A stretch of DNA of 9,320 nt from Phenylobacterium aquaticum (GCF_947378715.1 NZ_CANCLE010000152.1:1-9320), one strand, 5' to 3'. Counted from the first letter of the stretch, positions 1 through 6,929 are shown. Notes: generated by a model from the letters alone, not told the origin. Program-made: numbers and translations.

Positions 1-643
1 TGGCGCGACGCGCGGCGATGGTCTCCAGAAAATAGGCCGCCAGTTCGCCGCTGGCCCGCTCCATCACCTCGGTCTGAGCCGGGGTGCGGAACGGGTTGAG
101 GCCCAGGATCGTGCCCTCGGACCAGGCGCGGAACTCCTTCAGCCGATCATGGTCGACGCCCAGGATCGAGGCGATCACGTCGATGGGGATTGGCACGCAG
201 AACAGGTCCATCAGGTCGAAGGGCGCATCGGTCGGCAACCGGTCGAGGGCCTCGTCGACGATGCGCTCCACCTCCGGCCGGAACTTGGCGACGCGGGCGT
301 AGAGCGCCTGGGACAGGGGCTGGCGGATGCGGGCGTGGTCGGGATCGTCGAGGGTCAGGATCGATGTGCTCTCGCCGCGCGGCACACTGGGATCATAGTT
401 CTCTTCCACCCGCTTGCGGGCCTGGGTCCCCTCCTCCGCGTTCAGGGCGTCGCGCCACAGGCCCCGGTCGGAGACCACCGCCCGGACATCGGCGTAGCGG
501 CTGAGCACGAAGGCCCCAGAGATCGGATCCTGGCGCACGGGACAGCGGGCGCGGAGGTCGTCCAGCACCGCGTGCGGGTCGGCCCGATAGGTCGGGTCGA
601 GCGGGGTAAGCTGGATGATGGTGGGAAGCGGGGCGTCGGACAT
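1..643 (-). CDS. Cytochrome P450, N-terminal 214 residues (runs off the left edge)
   Basis: A heme monooxygenase of the soluble bacterial P450 type, which would hydroxylate a small hydrophobic substrate using electrons from a ferredoxin and its reductase. Reading leftward from ATG at 641-643 the frame stays open to the window edge. Visible family marks are the N-terminal proline-rich entry (PHAVLDDLRARCPV, about 23-36), the strand ending in LSRYADVRAVVSD (47-59), and the C-helix LDDPDHARIRQPL (98-110) with His103 and Arg107 in the HxxxR spacing that contacts the heme propionates. The PIPIDVIASILGV stretch (152-164) is also typical. There is no signal or membrane anchor, so it is probably cytosolic. 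The start is supported by an AGGA at 651-654, seven bases upstream. The I-helix threonine, the ExxR motif and the heme-ligand cysteine lie outside the window, so integrity and subfamily cannot be judged. It is divergent from the AKR-SDR pair across 179 bp. The family call is firm; the substrate is unknown. Confidence 0.93.
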   Translation of the reverse strand, partial: MSDAPLPTIIQLTPLDPTYRADPHAVLDDLRARCPVRQDPISGAFVLSRYADVRAVVSDRGLWRDALNAEEGTQARKRVEENYDPSVPRGESTSILTLDDPDHARIRQPLSQALYARVAKFRPEVERIVDEALDRLPTDAPFDLMDLFCVPIPIDVIASILGVDHDRLKEFRAWSEGTILGLNPFRTPAQTEVMERASGELAAYFLETIAARRA

Positions 644-822
644 GACGTTTTCCTGGATGACCTCTGGCGATCTCGCGTCGCCTGAACAGTGATCACCTTG
701 GACCGCGACACGGTGGGCGCCAATAGGCTTGCGGCGCCGGGGCCGCCGCGCCATCTCATTGACGCCGGGGACGGCTTGACATCCGATGGCCGGAAAATCG
801 GAACCATCGAGAGGCGCTCAGG

Positions 823-1794
823 ATGCAGACCGCAACGCTTGGCCCCCTGGGCAAGGTCAGCCGCCTGACTCTGGGCGGCGGCGGCATCGGCCAGATCTGG
901 GGGCCCACGGACCGCGCGGAGGCCCGCGACACCCTGCACGCCGCCGTCGAGGCGGGCATCACCCTGATCGACACCGCGCCCATGTACGGAACCTGCGAGG
1001 CGATCATCGGCGAGACCTTCGCTGGCGCCCCGCCCGCCCATCTGCGCTTCACCAGCAAACACCAGCTCGGCTCGCCCCCGGTCGGCGAGACGGCGGCGCG
1101 GCTTGAGGCCTCGCTGGAGGCGAGCCTGGCGACCATGCGGCTGAAACACATCGACCTGTTCTTCCTGCACTCCAACATCGCCCCGGACAACTACGCCTAC
1201 GCCCATGGGGACGCCGCCCGCGACCGGTTCTCGACCCGCTGGTCGATCTATCGCGACGAAGTCATTCCGGCTTTCGAGCGCCTGAAGGCCCAGGGCCGGA
1301 TACGCGCCTGGGGGATCACCGGCATTGGCGTTCCCCAGTCGATCCAGGCAGCCCTGACCCAGGCGCCGCGTCCCGACGTGGTCCAGGTCATCACCAACCT
1401 GATGGATTCCGCCGGCGGTATCCGGCGCTTCGCCGAGCCGGCCGCCCCCCGCCCGCTGCTGGCCGCCGCCAAGTCCCAGGGCGTGGGCGTGATGGGCATT
1501 CGCGCGGTCCAGGCCGGGGCTCTCACCGCCGCCATCGACCGCCCCCTTTCGCCCAACCATCCTGACTCCCTGGACTATGCCCGCGCCGCGCCGTTCCGCG
1601 CCCTGTGCGAAGCCTGGGGCCAGGACCCGGCCCTGATCGCCCATCGCTATGCGCTCGGCATGGAGGGGGTCGACACCCTGGTGCTGGGGGTCAAGAACCG
1701 GGACGAACTGGCCCAGGCCCTGGCGGCCGAAGCCGCCGGCCCCCTCCCCGCCGACCAACTCCACGAGATCGAACAGCTAGGATTGCGAACATGA
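823..1794 (+). CDS. Aldo/keto reductase family oxidoreductase
   Basis: A 323-residue NAD(P)H-dependent (alpha/beta)8-barrel oxidoreductase that interconverts carbonyls and alcohols in the cytosol. All four catalytic residues of the family are visible: Asp50 and Tyr55 in LIDTAPMYG, Lys79 in FTSKH, and His116 in LFFLHSN. The glycine-rich first strand (LTLGGGGIGQIWG, 15-27) and the late cofactor loop (LVLGVKNRDEL, about 286-296) are also present. The length is normal for the family. The overall style resembles D-threo-aldose 1-dehydrogenase-like AKRs, but that substrate is not established by the sequence. The start at 823 has GAGAGG at 809-814, eight bases upstream. The stop overlaps the start of the following short-chain dehydrogenase by 4 nt (ATGA), so the two are very likely co-transcribed and translationally coupled. 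The divergent neighbour is a P450, which suggests, as an inference, that this pair works on alcohol or carbonyl products of an oxidised substrate. Confidence 0.93.
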   Translation: MQTATLGPLGKVSRLTLGGGGIGQIWGPTDRAEARDTLHAAVEAGITLIDTAPMYGTCEAIIGETFAGAPPAHLRFTSKHQLGSPPVGETAARLEASLEASLATMRLKHIDLFFLHSNIAPDNYAYAHGDAARDRFSTRWSIYRDEVIPAFERLKAQGRIRAWGITGIGVPQSIQAALTQAPRPDVVQVITNLMDSAGGIRRFAEPAAPRPLLAAAKSQGVGVMGIRAVQAGALTAAIDRPLSPNHPDSLDYARAAPFRALCEAWGQDPALIAHRYALGMEGVDTLVLGVKNRDELAQALAAEAAGPLPADQLHEIEQLGLRT

Positions 1795-2630
1795 AAAGCG
1801 TCGTCGTCACGGGCGTCTCCACCGGCATTGGCTGGGGTGTCGCCAAGGTCCTGATCGGTCAGGGCGTCCGGGTGTTCGGTTCGGTCCGCAAGGCCGCCGA
1901 CGCAGAGCGCCTGGCCAAGGAATTTGGCCCGAACTTCGTTCCCCTGGTCTTCGACGTCACTGATGAGCGCGCCGTCGCCCAGGGCGCCGAGCAGGTGCGC
2001 CAGGCCCTGGGTGGAGAGCCGCTATTCGGCCTGGTCAACAATGCCGGCATCGCCGTGGCCGGGCCGCTGCTCAAGCTGCCGATCGCCGACTTCCGCCAGC
2101 AGATGGAGGTGAACCTCACCGGCGTCGTGATCGTCAGCCAGGCCTTCGCCCCCCTGCTCAGCGTCGGCGCCGACGGCAAGGGCCAGCCAGGGCGGATCGT
2201 CAATATCAGTTCGGTGGGCGGCCGCAGTTCCACGCCGTTCATGGCCCCCTACAACGCCTCGAAGTTCGCCCTGGAAGGCCTGTCCGGCGCCCTGCGGCGC
2301 GAGCTGCTGCTGTTCGGCGTCGACGTCATCGTGGTCGCGCCGGGCGCCGTGAAGACCGCCATCTGGGGCAAGGCCCAGGAGGTCGACATCTCTCCCTATA
2401 AGGACACGCCCTATTACGCCCCACTGGAAAAGGTCCGGGCGTTCATGAACGGGGCCGGCGGCCTGCCGCCCGAGACGCTGGGCAAGGTGGTGGCCAAGGC
2501 GCTCACCACGGCCAAGCCCAAGACCCGCTACACGGTCGCGCCAAACCCCGTGCAACACTTCATCCTCAGCCACATGCCCGACCGCATGGCCGACCGCGCG
2601 ATCGGCAAGCGGCTGGGGCTGCTGCCCTAG
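1791..2630 (+). CDS. Short-chain dehydrogenase/reductase (classical SDR)
   Basis: A 279-residue Rossmann-fold NAD(P)-dependent oxidoreductase. It shows the complete classical set: cofactor motif TGVSTGIG (7-14), acidic-loop region DVTD (55-58), NNAG (83-86), Asn108, and the catalytic triad Ser141 (in NISSVGG), Tyr154 and Lys158 (YNASK). Basic Arg33 just after the second strand hints at NADP(H) preference. The long C-terminal part with HFILSHMPDRMADRAIGKRLGL resembles retinol/hydroxysteroid-dehydrogenase-like SDRs, which suits a hydrophobic alcohol, but the substrate is not shown. The open frame extends upstream to 1605, but those codons are an out-of-frame reading of the AKR gene. The true start is 1791, where the glycine motif begins at residue 7. 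An AGGA lies at 1779-1782, and the start overlaps the AKR stop as ATGA. Its TAG stop at 2628-2630 directly abuts the stop of the convergent hydroxylase gene. Confidence 0.94.
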   Translation: MKSVVVTGVSTGIGWGVAKVLIGQGVRVFGSVRKAADAERLAKEFGPNFVPLVFDVTDERAVAQGAEQVRQALGGEPLFGLVNNAGIAVAGPLLKLPIADFRQQMEVNLTGVVIVSQAFAPLLSVGADGKGQPGRIVNISSVGGRSSTPFMAPYNASKFALEGLSGALRRELLLFGVDVIVVAPGAVKTAIWGKAQEVDISPYKDTPYYAPLEKVRAFMNGAGGLPPETLGKVVAKALTTAKPKTRYTVAPNPVQHFILSHMPDRMADRAIGKRLGLLP

Positions 2631-2635
2631 CTAGG
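2626..2635. other. Perfect 10-bp palindrome CCTAGCTAGG at a convergent stop-stop junction
   Basis: The TAG stop of the dehydrogenase (2628-2630) and the TAG stop of the hydroxylase (CTA at 2631-2633) touch, and the flanking bases extend the symmetry to 10 bp. It contains two CTAG tetranucleotides, a word usually rare in bacterial genomes. There is no T-run or long stem, so it is not an intrinsic terminator by itself. Confidence 0.6.
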
Positions 2636-3539
2636 CGTCCCGGCGGGATTGCTCCGCCCGCCACTGGGCCTTCAGCATGGTGCTGGTGTCGCGCGATCCG
2701 TCGGGACTCCAGCCCGGCGGGCCGAACAGATAGCCCACGACCTCGCGCGGGCTGCGGGACCCGGCCAGGTCCTTGCCGATGGCGATCCACTCATGGAACG
2801 CCACCCGCAGCAGGTTGAAGTCGGCCAGGTTCTTGACGATCCCATAGCGCGGCGGCTCGGCGTCGAGTTCCGGCTCGAAGGTGCCGAACATACGATCCCA
2901 GATGATCAGGATGCCGGCGTAGTTGCGGTCGAGATAACGCGGGTTGCGCGCATGATGCACCCGGTGATGCGAGGGGGTGTTGAACACCGCCTCGAACCAA
3001 GCCGGCATTCGCTTGATCGCCTCGGTGTGAATCCAGAACTGATAGACGAGGCTGATCCCCTGCTGGATGGCGATCTGCGCGGGGGAGAAGCCCAGCCAGG
3101 CCAGGGGCAGCCAGAGCAGCCACGTTCCCGAAAGCCCGCCGGTCCAGGTCTGCCGCAGCGCGGTCGACAGATTGTAGTGCTGCGAGGAGTGGTGGTTGAC
3201 GTGGGCCGCCCACCAGAACCGCCGCTCGTGGCTCAGCCGGTGGAACCAGTAATAGGTCAGGTCCTCCAGGAAGAAGACCGCCACCCAGCCCCACCAGGCG
3301 CCGAACGGCACGGTGAAGGCCCGATGGCTCCACACCCAGATGGTCGCCGCAAAGGTGATCCCGGCGGTGAGCACCCCGAAGATATTGCGACCGAACCCCA
3401 TGCCCAGCGAGGCGAAGGTGTCCTTGGTTTCATAGTGGGCGTGGGCCACCCGCGCCTTGGCCAGGGCGATCTCCAGGATCACCGCCAGCACGAAGAACGG
3501 CACCGCCAGGGCGACGGGATCGAAAGGCGCCTGCAACAT
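2631..3539 (-). CDS. Fatty acid hydroxylase / sterol desaturase family membrane protein
   Basis: A 302-residue integral membrane di-iron oxygenase of the fatty acid hydroxylase superfamily, which hydroxylates or desaturates lipids or sterol-like molecules at the inner membrane. The histidine clusters that bind the two irons are complete: HRLSH (100-104), HVNHH (113-117), His171, and HHRVHH (191-196). Hydrophobic segments at about 9-27, 45-70, 79-98, 136-150 and 155-170 place the clusters on one face. The end (FGPPGWSPDG) also fits this family. The frame is open further upstream, but that part is a low-complexity reading across the upstream gene. ATG at 3537-3539 overlaps the stop of the small membrane-protein gene by one base (TGATG), and no strong ribosome site precedes it, so translation is probably coupled. 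No other desaturase or electron-transfer gene is visible. The substrate could be a fatty acid, hopanoid, carotenoid or sterol, and the sequence does not decide. Confidence 0.9.
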   Translation of the reverse strand: MLQAPFDPVALAVPFFVLAVILEIALAKARVAHAHYETKDTFASLGMGFGRNIFGVLTAGITFAATIWVWSHRAFTVPFGAWWGWVAVFFLEDLTYYWFHRLSHERRFWWAAHVNHHSSQHYNLSTALRQTWTGGLSGTWLLWLPLAWLGFSPAQIAIQQGISLVYQFWIHTEAIKRMPAWFEAVFNTPSHHRVHHARNPRYLDRNYAGILIIWDRMFGTFEPELDAEPPRYGIVKNLADFNLLRVAFHEWIAIGKDLAGSRSPREVVGYLFGPPGWSPDGSRDTSTMLKAQWRAEQSRRDA

Positions 3540-3928
3540 CAGACGAGACCCGCCGGCGGCCAGGCGTCGAAGGCCAGGGTCGCCTTGGGCGCGGCGATGT
3601 CCGCCAGGTCGAGCCGCAGCACCCCATCGCGAAAGGTCGAGGCCAGGGCCTGGGCCCAGGGGATATGGCGGGCCACATAGCCGTCGCCGACTTCGCACAG
3701 CACCAAGGCCGACGCACCCGAGCGGGCCAGGGCGCCGCGGCCGTCGACCGTCACCCACAAGCTGTCCAGCGCCTTGCCCGGAAACTCGTCGGCGAACAGG
3801 GCGCGGGCCCGGACATCGGACAGCGGCGGCGCCGGCTTGGAGATCTTGGCCCAGGCCGCCAGCGCGATCAGCACGCCCACGGCCACGGCCGATCCGCCGG
3901 TCTGAATGAGATAGGCCTTGTCGATCAC
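3539..3928 (-). CDS. Small single-pass membrane protein of unknown function, coupled to the hydroxylase
   Basis: I do not recognise this 129-residue protein. It starts with a short N-terminus, then one membrane segment (about 12-27, SAVAVGVLIALAAWA) followed by a basic residue and a roughly 100-residue hydrophilic, probably beta-rich domain. Notable stretches are DEFPGKALDSLWVTVDGRGALARSG and CEVGDGYVARHIPW. It has a single cysteine. No signal-peptidase site is obvious, so it is probably anchored in the inner membrane; topology is uncertain. The frame is open to 4030, but the best start is GTG at 3926-3928, preceded by AGGAGG at 3933-3938 with a short 4-nt spacing. An overlapping ATG in another frame hits a stop at once. 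Its stop shares one base with the hydroxylase ATG, so the two form an operon. Being real rather than a shadow is supported by the ribosome site, the coupling and the coherent N-terminal membrane segment. A partner or assembly role for the hydroxylase is only inference. Confidence 0.75.
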   Translation of the reverse strand: MIDKAYLIQTGGSAVAVGVLIALAAWAKISKPAPPLSDVRARALFADEFPGKALDSLWVTVDGRGALARSGASALVLCEVGDGYVARHIPWAQALASTFRDGVLRLDLADIAAPKATLAFDAWPPAGLV

Positions 3929-4032
3929 ATGCCCTCCTGGGCCAGCCTGATGCTCCGGAGGCGGACCGTCCGATGGGAAGCCCCCGCCCGTCAAGGGCGC
4001 TCCAGACTCACAGCCGCAGCGGCCCGCCACGG

Positions 4033-4062
4033 ATTAACCCTGAGTTGCTTCGATCCAGACAA
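4033..4062 (-). promoter_or_regulatory. Possible promoter for the small membrane protein-hydroxylase operon
   Basis: On the minus strand, TTGTCT (4062-4057) is followed after 18 bases by GTTAAT (4038-4033), and the surrounding GGTTAATC loosely resembles the -10 described for Caulobacter housekeeping promoters (GCTANAWC). It would give a leader of about 95-100 nt. This is a pattern match only, with no experimental support. Confidence 0.3.
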
Positions 4063-4126
4063 AACGGGCGCCGAGGCGAAAATTCAACTTCTGGAAGGCT
4101 TGCAGGCACTCAGATACCGCAGATTT

Positions 4127-4156
4127 TTGACACAACTTTCAAATGTGCGGCCTATT
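4127..4156 (+). promoter_or_regulatory. Probable promoter of the TonB-dependent receptor gene
   Basis: A perfect TTGACA -35 hexamer (4127-4132) sits in an A/T-rich patch. It is followed after 17-18 bases by GCCTAT/CCTATT (4150-4156) as the -10. Transcription would begin near 4162-4165, giving an untranslated leader of roughly 135 nt, long enough to hold regulatory structure. The -10 is weak, so the spacing is approximate. Confidence 0.45.
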
Positions 4157-4248
4157 TCCCACCCTGGGGTCAATTACAACACCTCCGTTACGTCCACGTC
4201 TTCCGCTGCAACAGAATCGCCCGTAAAGCGCCACCCGCTCGGCCTCAA

Positions 4249-4294
4249 TGAGACCTCCCCGTCTCAAGCCGGGCATCAAAACACGTTCGGGAGG
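4249..4294 (+). promoter_or_regulatory. Hairpin with anti-Shine-Dalgarno sequence in the receptor leader
   Basis: TGAGAC (4249-4254) and GTCTCA (4261-4266) form a perfect 6-bp stem with loop CTCCCC. The segment CCTCCC (4254-4259) is exactly complementary to GGGAGG (4289-4294), which is the receptor's ribosome-binding site five bases before the ATG. The local hairpin and the pairing that hides the ribosome site share bases, so they are alternative structures. That would suit translational control, but short GC-rich complementarity can arise by chance. Confidence 0.3.
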
Positions 4295-4300
4295 ATTCCT

Positions 4301-6709
4301 ATGACTAGAGCTCGACTCATTGCGAGCGCGGCGCCGGTTGCGCTGATTTCCATTCTTTGGGCGGCCAGCGCTCAGGCCGAGGCCCCCGCGCCGTCGGCTG
4401 ACACCGCGCCCCACACCGTCGACGAAATTGTCGTCACCGCGCAAAAGCGCACTCAAAACCTGCAAGACGTCCCGATCGTGGTGACCACCGTCAATGGCGC
4501 GACCCTGCGCGCCAACGGCGTGAAGGACATCAAGGACCTCACCATCCTCACCCCCGGCCTGACGGTCACCTCGACCACCAGCTCGACCTCGACCACCGCC
4601 CGCGTCCGCGGCGTCGGCACCGTCGGTGACAACATCGGCCTGGAAAGCTCCGTCGGCATCGTGATCGACGGCGTCTACCGCCCCCGCAACGGCGTCGGCT
4701 TCGGCGACCTGGGCGAACTGGAGCGCGTCGAAGTCCTGAAGGGTCCGCAAGGCACCCTGTTCGGCAAGAACGCCACCGCTGGCGTCATCAATGTCATCAC
4801 CAAGCGCCCGGAGTTCTCCTTCGGCGCCGAAGGTGAAGCCAATGTCGGCAACTACAATCTGAAGGCCGTCTCCGCCGGCGTCACCGGCCCGATCATCGAC
4901 GGCAAGGTCGCCGGTCGCCTGTTCGTGTCCAAGCGCGAGCGCGACGGCTTCGTCGACGTCGTGACCGGCGCGGGCCCGCGTTCGTTCAGCACTGACAACA
5001 ACCAGAACTACTGGACCGCCCGCGGCCAGCTGCTGTTCACCCCGACCGACGCCCTCGATATCAATGTCAGCGTCGACTACACCAAGCGCGACGAGCGTTG
5101 CTGCACCTCGCTGCAGGTGATCAACGGCGGCGTCACCAAGATCATGGCCGCCGCCTTCCCGGGTTCGGTCGCCAATCCCCCGGCCTTCGACGACTACAAG
5201 GCCTACGCCAACCGCGACACCCGCAAGAACATCACCGACAAGGGCGTCTCGGCCGAAGTCTCCTACGACCTCGGCGCGGTCCAGCTGACCTCGATCACCG
5301 CCTATCGCGAATTCCAGACCCACTCGGGCGCGGAATCCGACCTGTCCACCGCCGACATCATCTGGTCCGACCAGAACTGGGTTGGCACCGGCTTCAAGAC
5401 CTTCAGCCAGGAATTCCGCCTGGCCGGTTCGACCGACAAGCTGCACTGGACCGCCGGCACGTTCTTCACCCACGAAGACCTGACGTCCAAGGTCGGCACC
5501 CTCTACGGCGCCGACTTCGAGAAGTTCGTCAGCCTGCTGCTCTCGGGCGGCACGAATGGCAGCCTGATCTCGGCGCTCAGCGGCAATCCGGCGGGGACCA
5601 CCTTCGCCAACGGCCAAGGCCAGCGTGACCAGTACAACCAAAGCGAACAAAGCTTCGCGGTGTTCGGCAACGCCTCTTATCAGCTGACCTCGAAGCTCGA
5701 GCTGACCGGCGGCCTGCGCTACACCTGGGAAAACAAGGGCGTCGACGCCTTCTACGGCAACACCGACGGCGGCAAGGGCTGTGCGACCTTCTCGGCCAAG
5801 GCTCTGCCGGCTTCGCTGATCAACGCGGTCTGCCAGACCTACCAGAACCCCGCCTTCAACAACCTGACCGCCAGCCAGGACATGAGCGAAGGCGCCCTGA
5901 CCGGCACGGTGAAGGCGGCTTACCGCTTCAATCCGCAGGTCATGACCTACGCGTCCTACGCCCGCGGCTACAAGGCGGGCGGCTTCAACCTCGACCGTCT
6001 GGCCTATACCTACGTCGCGGGCTCTGCGACCTCGCTGAAGCCGATCACCAAGACCGACTTCGCGAAGGAATCGGCCGACTCCTACGAAGTGGGCGTCAAG
6101 TCGACCCTGTTCGATCGTCGCCTGCTGCTGAACGCCACCATGTTCTATCAGAAGTACACGGACTTCCAGCTCAACGCCTATAACGGCCTGGCCTTCACCG
6201 TGATCTCGATCCCGGAAGTCACGTCCAAGGGCGTCGACGCCGACTTCGTGTTCTTCCCGGTCCGCGGCCTGACCCTGCAGGGCGGCGTCACCTATGCCGA
6301 GACCGAGTACTCCAAGAAGGACCGCACGATCCTGGGCGCTACGTCGCGCCTGCCGGAATCGCGTCTGTCCTTCGCCCCGCTCTGGTCGGCCTCTACGGCG
6401 GTCAGCTACGAGCATGACCTGACCGAAGCCCTGGTCGGCAAGGCCAGCGTCTCGGCCAAGTACACCTCGGCCTACAACACCGGCTCGGACCTGAACCCGC
6501 TGAAGACCCAACAGGCCTTCACCCTGTGGAACGCGCGCCTCAGCGTCGGCCCGCAGGACGACAAGTGGGCCGTGGAGCTCTGGGGTCAGAACCTGACCGA
6601 CGAGCGCTACTACCAAGTGGCCTATGACGCGACCTATCAGTCCGGCTCGATCGGCGCCTTCCCGTCCGCTCCGCGGACCTTCGGCGCCACCTTCCGGGTG
6701 AAGTACTAG
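4301..6709 (+). CDS. TonB-dependent outer-membrane receptor
   Basis: An 802-residue outer-membrane transporter that imports a ligand using energy passed through TonB-ExbB-ExbD. A signal peptide (1-26, basic start, hydrophobic core, cleavage after ASAQA) is followed by a TonB-box-like DEIVVTAQKR (41-50). The plug domain runs from about 50 to 170 and carries RVRGVG, IVIDGVYRPRN and the hallmark VLKGPQGTLFGKNATAGVINV region (145-165). The 22-stranded barrel then follows, with repeated aromatic-ended strands such as YASYARGYKAGGFN and WGQNLTDERYY. It ends in FRVKY with a terminal aromatic, the signal for barrel insertion. The start at 4301 has GGGAGGA (4289-4295). The frame is open upstream to 3665, but only this start gives a signal peptide. 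There are only four cysteines (267, 268, 494, 511), all in the barrel. There is no N-terminal signalling domain and no adjacent sigma/anti-sigma, siderophore or periplasmic binding gene, so the ligand is unknown. The gene is followed by an intrinsic terminator. Confidence 0.96.
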   Translation: MTRARLIASAAPVALISILWAASAQAEAPAPSADTAPHTVDEIVVTAQKRTQNLQDVPIVVTTVNGATLRANGVKDIKDLTILTPGLTVTSTTSSTSTTARVRGVGTVGDNIGLESSVGIVIDGVYRPRNGVGFGDLGELERVEVLKGPQGTLFGKNATAGVINVITKRPEFSFGAEGEANVGNYNLKAVSAGVTGPIIDGKVAGRLFVSKRERDGFVDVVTGAGPRSFSTDNNQNYWTARGQLLFTPTDALDINVSVDYTKRDERCCTSLQVINGGVTKIMAAAFPGSVANPPAFDDYKAYANRDTRKNITDKGVSAEVSYDLGAVQLTSITAYREFQTHSGAESDLSTADIIWSDQNWVGTGFKTFSQEFRLAGSTDKLHWTAGTFFTHEDLTSKVGTLYGADFEKFVSLLLSGGTNGSLISALSGNPAGTTFANGQGQRDQYNQSEQSFAVFGNASYQLTSKLELTGGLRYTWENKGVDAFYGNTDGGKGCATFSAKALPASLINAVCQTYQNPAFNNLTASQDMSEGALTGTVKAAYRFNPQVMTYASYARGYKAGGFNLDRLAYTYVAGSATSLKPITKTDFAKESADSYEVGVKSTLFDRRLLLNATMFYQKYTDFQLNAYNGLAFTVISIPEVTSKGVDADFVFFPVRGLTLQGGVTYAETEYSKKDRTILGATSRLPESRLSFAPLWSASTAVSYEHDLTEALVGKASVSAKYTSAYNTGSDLNPLKTQQAFTLWNARLSVGPQDDKWAVELWGQNLTDERYYQVAYDATYQSGSIGAFPSAPRTFGATFRVKY

Positions 6710-6753
6710 GGTCCAGCCCCCGCCTCCGGGCAGGGGACCGGGACATCGACCAG

Positions 6754-6791
6754 AGGCCCCTCGCCGGCGACGGCGGGGGGCCTTTTCTTTT
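6754..6791 (+). terminator. Intrinsic terminator of the receptor gene
   Basis: A 12-bp GC-rich stem pairs AGGCCCCTCGCC (6754-6765) with GGCGGGGGGCCT (6772-6783), with one T-G wobble and a 6-base loop (GGCGAC). It is followed directly by TTTTCTTTT. It lies 44 bases after the receptor stop and separates the receptor from the SPFH gene. This is the clearest terminator in the window. Confidence 0.93.
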
Positions 6792-6868
6792 GAAACGCTA
6801 TAACGTCGCAAGCTTCACAATTGCGAGATCGCCTTCCGGTTTCACTAAGATCGCCCTGCGGTTGATCC

Positions 6869-6874
6869 TATAAT
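6869..6874 (+). promoter_or_regulatory. Possible -10 element upstream of the SPFH gene
   Basis: A perfect TATAAT lies about 55 bases before the SPFH start, in the A/T-richer patch after the receptor terminator. No good -35 hexamer sits 16-18 bases upstream (TAAGAT is at the 17-base position), so it is a candidate only. Some promoter is needed here because the terminator isolates this gene from the receptor. Confidence 0.3.
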
Positions 6875-6929
6875 TCCTCTACGCGAGCGGGGCGCATGAA
6901 CGCCGGAACTCGCGCTTTCCGAGGACATC

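Larger units (their letters stand above)
3929..4300 (+). other. Divergent intergenic region between the small membrane protein and the TonB receptor
   Basis: These 372 bp hold no convincing gene. The stretch from about 4030 to 4150 is clearly more A/T-rich than its surroundings, as expected of promoter DNA. It contains a possible leftward promoter (4033-4062), a better rightward promoter (4127-4156), an inverted repeat TTTGA-N8-TCAAA (4126-4143) overlapping the rightward -35, and a hairpin plus anti-Shine-Dalgarno element in the receptor leader (4249-4294). The frames that stay open through it lack ribosome sites and show no protein-like pattern. Confidence 0.6.

Noticed and set aside
689..696. 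GTGATCAC palindrome between the divergent P450 and AKR genes, a possible operator
   Set aside because: The symmetry does not extend convincingly beyond 8 bp (about 6 of 10 positions per half-site) and no regulator gene is nearby.
776..781. Perfect TTGACA upstream of the AKR gene
   Set aside because: No acceptable -10 lies 16-18 bases downstream (CGGAAC-like sequence), so I do not call it a promoter, although one must exist in 644-822.
442..1764. A 440-codon minus-strand open frame across the AKR gene and into the P450
   Set aside because: It is antisense to a complete AKR with all catalytic residues and overlaps the true P450 frame out of register; its translation is Gly/Arg-rich and matches no family.
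2649..3680. A 343-codon plus-strand open frame opposite the hydroxylase
   Set aside because: The minus strand holds the complete histidine-cluster enzyme; the plus-strand reading is a His/Arg/Gly-rich shadow.
4139..6811. An 890-codon open frame on the minus strand opposite the TonB receptor
   Set aside because: Its length reflects the strict G/C-ending codon use of the receptor gene. The translation is a low-complexity Gly/Ala/Val/Asp/Arg mix with no domain, the start lies inside the receptor terminator, and no ribosome site precedes it.
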